Assembly: GCA_013335115.1 (NCBI GenBank) | Contig: JAAXWQ010000002.1 | Span: forward strand, 62,001 to 126,000 | Direction: 5' to 3' | Source of the DNA: Chlorobiaceae bacterium | GTDB taxonomy: Bacteria; Bacteroidota; Chlorobiia; Chlorobiales; Chlorobiaceae | Length of the DNA: 64,000 nucleotides | In this document: positions 57,789 through 64,000 of the stretch, piece after piece | How the letters are laid out: every line of letters begins with the position of its first letter | Position numbering within the stretch: position 1 is the stretch's first letter | Notes under the pieces: model-generated | Databases searched by the model: none | What the model was told of the DNA's origin: nothing | The model's input: only the letters and a program-made list of their open reading frames with translations | Program-made: the position numbers and the translations under genes

Positions 57789-59066
57789 TCAGCACACGTG
57801 CTGGGTGGCGATGGCGCGGGTGAGCTCGTGGATGACGGTGCCGGCAGCATAGCGCCCGGCGAGTTCGGCAGGGGCACCACGCAGGGTTCGTGAACGCCAG
57901 GCGGCGCGCAGGTTCCTGAACATTTCGGCTATGGCGGCGGCATCACCTGCGGGAGCAGTCGCGCCGCCGGCTTCGGCCACGAGCTTCGAGGCCGGGCCGT
58001 CGGGCAGCACAGCGCAAAGCGGCAGGCCCATGCCAAGGACGTCGACGAGGCGGTCGGGGATCGTGCATGCGTTGGGTACCGTACGGCCCATCAGGGCGCA
58101 GAAGAGGTCTGACTGGCGGCACTGCCCGAGCTGGTCGCCGATGCTCCCGGCGGAAATGGCCAGCATGGGTTTGAGGATGCCCTTGCCGGTGCTTCGGACC
58201 AATTCGTCGACACCTATGCCGAAGGGGACGAGTTCGACCTCGCCAGCTTTGATCCCGTCGGTTTTGACCCAGGCTTCCAGGCCGGCGATCGCCTCCTTGA
58301 GGTCGGCTTTCGGCAAGTCGTCGACGAGAAGGGCGATGCGCATGGCTCCTTCGCCCTCCCTGGAGTCGGGCTGGCGGAAGGCGCGGCGCGGCGCGTCGAA
58401 CGAGGGTGGGACGATGGTCATCGACCCATGGTCGAGGCGGCCGATATATTTTTTGAGGAAATACTCCTTCAGGGCCCGGGTCGTCGTGGTCATGGGCACG
58501 CCGGAGAGCACTATCCGCTCTTCAGCCTGGGCGGCGTGGGAAGAGGCGGACGCACCGGGCCCGGGCATGGCGGGGTCGAGCGGAGCGGTGATGTCGAGCA
58601 CGACCGTGAGATGGTGCTTTCCTGCCGTTTCGAGCGCGAGCATCAGTGGTTCGAGGGGAGGTCCCTGGGCATAGAGCATGTCGATCTCAGGATGCTCGGC
58701 AAGCAGCTTTTCGACCAGTACCGCCGCCTCTTTCTGCCATTCGGCGCCATCATGCCCGTCCCTGAACAGGCCCGCCAGGCGGGCGGCGATCGGGCGGAGG
58801 GCCGCAACCTCCCGACCATGCAGGAGGGCATTCAGCTCGGCAGCTTCGAGTTTCGATGCGTCGATCCCGGGACCGGTGCGATGCACCTCCAAAGCCCGCC
58901 CCGCAGCGGCGGGCAATGATGCCTCGAAGCCGGCGATGACGGGCGGGGCCACGACGACCGCTTCCCAGCCGATTCCGGGCAGGTTTGCGGCGATCTTCAA
59001 TACCCTCGATGCGTCGCCGTTGACGTATGGAGGGAAGTTTCGGGTCAGGATGAGGGCTTTTCTCAC
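57789..59066 (-). CDS. Glycosyltransferase-like protein (GT-B fold, GT4-like)
   Basis: A 425-residue protein with the N terminus of GT4 enzymes: RKALILTRNFPPYVNGDASRV and then a Rossmann segment (GWEAVVVAPP). A C-terminal nucleotide-sugar-like part ends with LVDVLGMGLPLCAVLPDGPASKLVAEAGG, where the usual E-x7-E catalytic pair is not clear. The sequence is therefore divergent and may be inactive or highly specialised. It starts 4 bases inside the end of the YfhO-like gene, so it is coupled to that gene in a polysaccharide cluster. Confidence 0.65.
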   Translation of the reverse strand: MRKALILTRNFPPYVNGDASRVLKIAANLPGIGWEAVVVAPPVIAGFEASLPAAAGRALEVHRTGPGIDASKLEAAELNALLHGREVAALRPIAARLAGLFRDGHDGAEWQKEAAVLVEKLLAEHPEIDMLYAQGPPLEPLMLALETAGKHHLTVVLDITAPLDPAMPGPGASASSHAAQAEERIVLSGVPMTTTTRALKEYFLKKYIGRLDHGSMTIVPPSFDAPRRAFRQPDSREGEGAMRIALLVDDLPKADLKEAIAGLEAWVKTDGIKAGEVELVPFGIGVDELVRSTGKGILKPMLAISAGSIGDQLGQCRQSDLFCALMGRTVPNACTIPDRLVDVLGMGLPLCAVLPDGPASKLVAEAGGATAPAGDAAAIAEMFRNLRAAWRSRTLRGAPAELAGRYAAGTVIHELTRAIATQHVC

Positions 59067-61447
59067 GTTACTGCTTTTTTTTTCTGTGTTGTACCCCGGC
59101 CGGCGAGGCGGGCCGACACGGCGCCTCCCGCGACCATGAGGAACGATGCGGCGATGGCCGCCATGGACAGTGCTCGCCCGGTTTCGAAACAGCTGCGGTC
59201 GTAGGTGAAGCGGACGTCGTGCTTACCTGCCTTGAGCTCGACGCCACGGATGACGCCATCGACCTTCACGGCATTGGCTTCACGTCCGTCGATGGTGAGC
59301 TTCCAGCGTTTCGGGTAGGAGACCTCGCTCAGGACGAGGAATGCATCGCTTTCCGCACTGACCTTCATGGAGATCGATTCAGGGGCCCTGGCGATCGACA
59401 GGAGGGTGCCGGAGGCATAGCGCCGGGTGCCCTGCCACGGCAGGCCTGTGGCCCAGGCTTCGCTCGGTGCCCCCCCGCCGGACATGACCGCATCGATGGC
59501 CGCTGCGTCGTCGGCGACCGACGTCACGGACGACGCGAACCAGGCGCGCGGCATGGTTCCCGAAAGTTCGTAGACCGCAACCGGCAGATCACCCGAGGAG
59601 GTCCGAAGCGTTCCGGCCATGGCCGGGGAGAGCTCCGGATAGTCGAGCGGCGCGGGCGAAATGACATAACGGACGTTGAGCATGCGCAGCACGCCGATGT
59701 TGGCAAGGTTCGAGCTCCGGGAGAGCAGCTCCTGGTAAGCGCCGAGCTTGGCCGCGTGGTAGCCGCCGACCGATTCGATGCCGGCGATGCCGAACTTGTT
59801 CTCCGAAAAAAGCGGGCCGACAGGGTAGATCCTGAAGACGCCGGCCTGCTTCGAGAGGAACCCGGTGACCTCGTCGCCTCCGAGGGCGCGCTCCACGACC
59901 GGGCGCGCGACGAGGGGGGACGGGCGCAGGGAACGGTCGTCCGGGAAGAGGATCTGGCGGTCGACCAGGAGGAGGTCTCCCGCAGAGAGGAGTACGAGGA
60001 GCAGGGCTGCCTGGCCGGAAGTGACGATCTTGCGTGCGGCCAGCCAGACCAGGCCTGCCGTCGCGGCAATGCCCATGGCAAGCATGAAGAGGCTGCCGCG
60101 CCAGAGGCTCCAGCGAAGGTTGTCGACCATCGAGGCGATCTCGGGGCTTTCAACCTGCACCAGGGGGAACCGTGAGCGCAGGAGTTGCTCGAGGGTGCCT
60201 TCGAGCGAGAGGAAAAGCACGGCGAGGATCCCGACGGCGACCGCTGCCGCGCGAAGCACTGGAGCGGTTTCGGCCGGCGGCTTGTCGACGAAAGCCTGCA
60301 GGCCGTAGCCGGAAAGTACCGCGAGGCAGAGCGACACGGCGACGAGCGCCATGGAGGGGACCCGGAAGCTTTTGAAGAGTGGCGCGAAGTGGTAGAAAAG
60401 ATCGTAGACCGGGCTGAACCAGCTGCCGAAGGAGATCAGCAGGAAAATGATGGCCGCTCCGGCGAAAAAGAGTACCTGTGGCTTGCGCCTGCCGGCGACG
60501 ATGCCGGCGACGGCGAAGAGGAGCACGACGATGCCCGCATAGTTCGGGAAGTCGGTGAAGGGCATGAAGCCCCAGTAGGTGGCACCACCGAAACCGAACG
60601 ATCCAGGCAGGATCCAGGTCAGCAGTTCGGCGGGATGCATGGACCACATGGTCGAATACCGGTAAGCCTCGCCAGCCTCACTGCCAGCGGCGCGGGCGGA
60701 GGCTGGAAGGTAGTCGAGCGCCGGAAGGTAGATCTGCATGGCAACGCCGAGGCCGAGCGCGAGGGCGGCAACGGCGAGGAGGCCAGCCCTCGTCGGGTTA
60801 CGGCCGGCCCTGGCCCCAGAGGCAAGCATGACCGCGAGGAAGGGGACGACGAGCATCCAGGTGTAGTACGCGATCTGCACGTGGGCGCGCTGGAGCTGGA
60901 GGCCGAGCACGAGGGCGAGGATTCCGGCGTCGGAGACCTTGCCGCGGCCGGCGAGGCCGAGTGCGGCCCAGAGCGCCCAGGGCATCCAGGCGACGGTCAT
61001 AAGCTGGCTGCCGTGGCCGAAGGCGAACATGGCCGTCATGAAAGGGTTGAGCATAAAGGCCGATCCGGCGAGGAAAGCCGGGGCGTCCTGCAGGCCGAGC
61101 CGCTTGCCGAGGGCATAGCCACCCATGCCGGCGAAGACAAGGTGCAGCCACTGGGTATGGACGCCATCAAGGCGGAGCAGGTCGAACAGCAGGTTCGGGA
61201 GGTAAAGGCCGCTGAGGTAGCTGAAGGCTTCGACGGTCGGCATGCCGGAAAAGCTCCAGGGCGCCCAGAGCGGATAGGCCCCGGTGCGCGCGCGCAGGGC
61301 GTCGAGCGCCCTGGACAGGGCCATCGGGGTGATGCTGTCCGGGGAGCCCGGCACGACCAGCAGAAGCAGGGCCTTGCCATAGAGCAGGGCCCCGAGGAGC
61401 ATGAGCAGGATCGTGGCGGCCAGGTATGGCCATGCGGCTTTCTTCAC
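59063..61447 (-). CDS. YfhO-like multispanning membrane protein (GT-C type)
   Basis: A 794-residue protein starting at GTG 61447 (then KKAAWPYLAATILLMLLGA). Many hydrophobic helices cover residues 5-480, with a soluble segment from about 500 to 745 (YVISPAPLDYPELSP, SEVSYPKRWKLTIDGREAN) and a last helix near 755-780. The second half ends in a beta-rich piece with GVELKAGKHDVRFTYDRS, typical of YfhO. YfhO-type proteins act in glycosylation of lipoteichoic or other surface polymers, using lipid-linked sugars. The start overlaps the flippase stop (GTGA). The frame remains open another 545 codons upstream, over the flippase gene and the end of the next glycosyltransferase gene; that is a composition artefact. 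Confidence 0.8.
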   Translation of the reverse strand: MKKAAWPYLAATILLMLLGALLYGKALLLLVVPGSPDSITPMALSRALDALRARTGAYPLWAPWSFSGMPTVEAFSYLSGLYLPNLLFDLLRLDGVHTQWLHLVFAGMGGYALGKRLGLQDAPAFLAGSAFMLNPFMTAMFAFGHGSQLMTVAWMPWALWAALGLAGRGKVSDAGILALVLGLQLQRAHVQIAYYTWMLVVPFLAVMLASGARAGRNPTRAGLLAVAALALGLGVAMQIYLPALDYLPASARAAGSEAGEAYRYSTMWSMHPAELLTWILPGSFGFGGATYWGFMPFTDFPNYAGIVVLLFAVAGIVAGRRKPQVLFFAGAAIIFLLISFGSWFSPVYDLFYHFAPLFKSFRVPSMALVAVSLCLAVLSGYGLQAFVDKPPAETAPVLRAAAVAVGILAVLFLSLEGTLEQLLRSRFPLVQVESPEIASMVDNLRWSLWRGSLFMLAMGIAATAGLVWLAARKIVTSGQAALLLVLLSAGDLLLVDRQILFPDDRSLRPSPLVARPVVERALGGDEVTGFLSKQAGVFRIYPVGPLFSENKFGIAGIESVGGYHAAKLGAYQELLSRSSNLANIGVLRMLNVRYVISPAPLDYPELSPAMAGTLRTSSGDLPVAVYELSGTMPRAWFASSVTSVADDAAAIDAVMSGGGAPSEAWATGLPWQGTRRYASGTLLSIARAPESISMKVSAESDAFLVLSEVSYPKRWKLTIDGREANAVKVDGVIRGVELKAGKHDVRFTYDRSCFETGRALSMAAIAASFLMVAGGAVSARLAGRGTTQKKKAVT

Positions 61448-62940
61448 GTGGCGTCGTTCGTTGATTGGTGGTTCCTGAACGGAATGATGCTGAAAATAAC
61501 CTCCAGCTCCTCCCGTTGCAACCGGAACATCCAGATGAGCATGGGGTAGATAAGCGACGCACCTGCCGCCCCGGCGGCAAGGGCCGGCAATGGAGGAAGT
61601 GCGGCAAGGAGCGAACGTGCGCCGAGGAGCGCGGATCCGGTAACTGCCGCTGCGAGCAGGGGTTTCCAGATTTTCGACCAGGCCATCCCGATACCGAGCA
61701 GGAGCCGCATCTCGGCGGCCCGGGCTGCCGAAAGGAGCAGGGTGACCGCGAAGGTTGAGAGTGCCGCACCATCGAGTCCGTAACGCGGGATGAGCAGCAG
61801 GTGCAGGCCAACCTGCAGGAAGAGCGCCACCGACTGGTTGACGAGGCTCAGCCGCTCGCCGCCGGCCATGGCCAGCACGGTGCTCCCGAGCCCGAACCAC
61901 GCCTGCAGGAGCGCCGAGGCGGCAAGGAGGACGAGCGCCGTCGAGCTTTCGGTGAATCCTGCGCCGAAGATGGAGAGCACCTCCTTCGGCAAGAGGGCGA
62001 GGACGAGCGCGGGGAGCAGCGCGATCGTCAGGACCCAGCGACTGACGAGCTCGTAGAGCTTCCGGATGCCGGCCTGGTCCCCCCGGGCGTGGCAGGCGGC
62101 GATCATGGGTGCGGCAATGCCGGAGAATGCGAGGAAGACCGAACGAAGCAGTCCGGCCGTGCGGGCTGCTGGGTGGTAGAGGCCGACCGTCTTCGGGTCG
62201 GTGAGCAGGCCCAGCATCATGATGTCGATCCAGTGCGAGAACATGCCGAAAAGCGACACGGCGAGCAGCGGCAGGGCGACGCGCATCATCCCCAGGTCTC
62301 GACGGGCGTGCAGGAGGTCGCCGGGCCCGACGCCGGTCGCCTTGCCGAAGGCTGGCAGGATCCAGGCGAAAGCAAGGAGTGCCGTCGGCACGAACGGCAC
62401 GACAAGGGCCGCTTCGACACCCGAAAAGGACCACGCCCCGATCATGAGCAGGAGCAGCGCCGTCGGGGCGAGGACCTGCGTCGCCAGCACCTTTGGCGCG
62501 AGCCTCATCGATGCCTGCACCGCATGGCCGGCGAGCAGGGTCGCGACCGAAACCGGTATTGCGGCGGCCGCGCTGCAGAGCGTCAGCCGCAGCAGCGCTC
62601 CCCCGTGCAGGGCGGAGGCGATCCTCCCCGAAAAGATGATGAGCAGCGCCGACACGACCAGCGCCGAGATGACGCCAGTCCTGAGGGCCGAAGCGACCGC
62701 GCGCCGCCGCTCCTCCCCTTCGTGCAGGCTGGCGAAACGCAAGAGGGCGGCATCGAGGCCAAGGGCCGCGACCACCTCGCCGACCTGCACGACCGAGACC
62801 ACGAGGGCGTAGATGCCGAGGGCTTCTGCACCGAGCAGGCGGGCGGCCGCGAGGCTGTAGCCGAATCTGGCAAGCTGGCCGAAAGCAAAGCCGGCCATCG
62901 AAATGCCCGCCTGGCGGGCGATGGTCACCTCCTGCTTCAT
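61444..62940 (-). CDS. Oligosaccharide flippase (Wzx/MATE-like, polysaccharide biosynthesis family)
   Basis: A 498-residue protein with about 14 hydrophobic helices, starting MKQEVTIARQAGISMAGFAFGQ at 62940. The pattern RFGYSLAAARLLGAEALGIYALV near the N terminus is the classic start of polysaccharide-export flippases (GxxAR-x-LG-x-x-x-x-G). LPALVLALLPKEVLSIFGAGFTESS in the second half is also typical. The start overlaps the stop of the upstream glycosyltransferase by 4 bases and the stop overlaps the YfhO start. It should flip lipid-linked oligosaccharide across the inner membrane. Confidence 0.85.
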   Translation of the reverse strand: MKQEVTIARQAGISMAGFAFGQLARFGYSLAAARLLGAEALGIYALVVSVVQVGEVVAALGLDAALLRFASLHEGEERRRAVASALRTGVISALVVSALLIIFSGRIASALHGGALLRLTLCSAAAAIPVSVATLLAGHAVQASMRLAPKVLATQVLAPTALLLLMIGAWSFSGVEAALVVPFVPTALLAFAWILPAFGKATGVGPGDLLHARRDLGMMRVALPLLAVSLFGMFSHWIDIMMLGLLTDPKTVGLYHPAARTAGLLRSVFLAFSGIAAPMIAACHARGDQAGIRKLYELVSRWVLTIALLPALVLALLPKEVLSIFGAGFTESSTALVLLAASALLQAWFGLGSTVLAMAGGERLSLVNQSVALFLQVGLHLLLIPRYGLDGAALSTFAVTLLLSAARAAEMRLLLGIGMAWSKIWKPLLAAAVTGSALLGARSLLAALPPLPALAAGAAGASLIYPMLIWMFRLQREELEVIFSIIPFRNHQSTNDAT

Positions 62941-64000
62941 GGACGCCCCTGATCGAGGGATTGACGGATCTCCCGAACCATGGCGGCAGCCAGGGCGTCC
63001 CACCCGTGCTCCCGGGCGAAAGCCTGGCGATCCTCCCTGCGGGTATCGGCCATCGCCTGCGGCACGAGCCGGACGAACTCATCCTCGCTCGACGCGACCG
63101 TCACCACCTGCCGCGCCCGGTCGAGTGCGCTGCAATAATCGATGGCGAGCACCGGCACGCCGGCCGCCGCATATTCGTAGAGCTTGTTTGGGTGCGAGGC
63201 CCGCTTCAGGTCGCTGCGTTCAAGCGGCATCAGGGCCAGGTCGAAGCGCTGCACCCATGCGGGCAGCACTTCGTAGTCCACCTTGCCCGCGCAATGGACG
63301 TTAGGCAGGGCGAGCAGGGATGCGTGCCGCTCCTTCCAGTCCCGCGCGTAGGCAGGGCCGACCAGGACGACGCTGCAATGGGGCCAGGCTTTCGCCACCT
63401 CCTCAACGAGACCGGCATCGATCCAATCGAGCGCACCGGCGTAGCCGAGGATGGGTTTCGGCAATGCGGCCAGCATATCCGGGAGTTCCTGGCGAAGCCG
63501 GGCGAAGTGCTCGAACTCCACACCGTTACCGAGCTCGACGCACCGCACCTCCTTTGCGGGCCGGAGCTTGTCGAGCAGCTCGGGGCTCACATAGAAAAGC
63601 AGCGCCGAGACGTCGAGGTAGCTGCGGAGCGAGTCTCGCAGCCAGCCGGGCGCACGGGTAAAGCCGAGGTGGTCGTCGTTGGCGTCGTAGAAGCGGAGCC
63701 GGCAGGGCATCGTGGCCGCCACGCTCCCCCAGAAGATGTTGCTCAGGCCGATGACGCGTTCGGGGGATGCATAGCCGAGCGCCCGCGTCCAGAACCCGAG
63801 GATGAGCCTCCCGGCGAGGCAGGCGAGCCAGCGCACCGGGGCGCTGTCGAAGAGCTGCACCATGCCGGCGGGAACCTCCTTGAGCCAGGGCACGGTCACG
63901 ACAGTGACGTTGCCCCGCTGCACGGGCAGCCAGTGCTGCTTCCTGCCCAGCGCGAGCGGCTCGACGAAGAGGATGCGCCACTCAGGCGGGAAGCGCCGCA
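62937..64000 (-). CDS. Glycosyltransferase, GT4-like (5' end beyond the window)
   Basis: At least 354 residues with no stop before the window end. A GTG at 63923 could start it, but in-frame codons upstream read FPPEWRILFVEPLALGRKQHW, which fits a glycosyltransferase N terminus, so the gene likely begins outside. The C-terminal half shows PKPILGYAGALDWIDAG, CAGKVDYEVLPAWVQRFD and the GT4 motif HPNKLYEYAAAGVPVLAIDY. It resembles enzymes that add sugars to surface polysaccharides. It is the first visible gene of the glycosyltransferase-flippase-YfhO-glycosyltransferase cluster. Confidence 0.8.
   Translation of the reverse strand, partial: RRFPPEWRILFVEPLALGRKQHWLPVQRGNVTVVTVPWLKEVPAGMVQLFDSAPVRWLACLAGRLILGFWTRALGYASPERVIGLSNIFWGSVAATMPCRLRFYDANDDHLGFTRAPGWLRDSLRSYLDVSALLFYVSPELLDKLRPAKEVRCVELGNGVEFEHFARLRQELPDMLAALPKPILGYAGALDWIDAGLVEEVAKAWPHCSVVLVGPAYARDWKERHASLLALPNVHCAGKVDYEVLPAWVQRFDLALMPLERSDLKRASHPNKLYEYAAAGVPVLAIDYCSALDRARQVVTVASSEDEFVRLVPQAMADTRREDRQAFAREHGWDALAAAMVREIRQSLDQGRP

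Noticed and set aside
59063-63082. A single open frame of 1339 codons
   Set aside because: Its upstream 545 codons lie antiphase over the flippase gene and the end of the next glycosyltransferase gene and read as Arg/Pro/Gly-rich noise. The real gene starts at GTG 61447.

Overview
The window is a stretch of chromosome from an anaerobic phototroph, almost certainly a green sulfur bacterium (Chlorobiaceae: Chlorobium, Chlorobaculum or Pelodictyon type). The diagnostic genes are bchN-bchB-bchL (light-independent protochlorophyllide reductase) and a bchJ-type 4VR protein. These sit beside purA, glgA and ribosomal proteins that look typical of the phylum. Base composition is G+C-rich, so many long antisense frames are open and were ignored. 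I could not fix the species.

Layout. 1-4.4 kb (minus): the truncated end of nifU, nifS with an IscR-type palindrome upstream, a RodZ-like HTH/membrane protein, and a TPR lipoprotein with a CHAT-like tail. 4.6-7.0 kb (plus): a CNNM/CBS transporter, a peroxiredoxin and ndk, ending at a bidirectional terminator. 7.0-14.2 kb (minus): an AI-2E/PerM permease, then a compact run DUF2723 - lpxA - ROK kinase - comF - rsmE. 14.4-17.3 kb: a CheB-CheR-PAS fusion. 17.5-20.7 kb: glgA - gmhB - hemW. 20.9-23.3 kb (plus): an Ig-like lipoprotein and bchJ. 23.3-30.7 kb (minus): a Met/Cys-rich secreted protein, a Bax-inhibitor-1 protein, bchL, bchB, bchN, purA and engB. 30.9-35.7 kb: small accessory genes, a transposon-like inverted-repeat spacer, cysS, manC and rsmG.

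35.8-55.7 kb (minus) is one continuous cluster of translation and transcription genes. It reads rpsL-rpsG-fusA-tuf, the S10 genes, the spc genes, secY-map-infA, and rpmJ-rpsM-rpsK-rpsD-rpoA-rplQ. A tRNA-Gly(UCC) gene lies inside it between rplN and rplX, so the tRNA must be cut out of a ribosomal-protein messenger if they are co-transcribed.

55.9-57.8 kb is the most unusual part. A small unknown gene is followed by an AbiF/AbiD-family (Abi_2) HEPN protein. Just ahead of that gene lies a short non-coding RNA with its own promoter and terminator. The last 16 codons of the small gene plus downstream bases are repeated as an 82-bp direct repeat (81/82 identical) on the far side of the abi gene. 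This looks like a small defence cassette inserted at the 3' end of a gene without destroying it.

57.8-64 kb (minus) is a cell-surface polysaccharide cluster: two glycosyltransferases, an oligosaccharide flippase and a YfhO-like membrane protein with start/stop overlaps. The last gene runs off the window. No rRNA, CRISPR array or intact transposase was seen.
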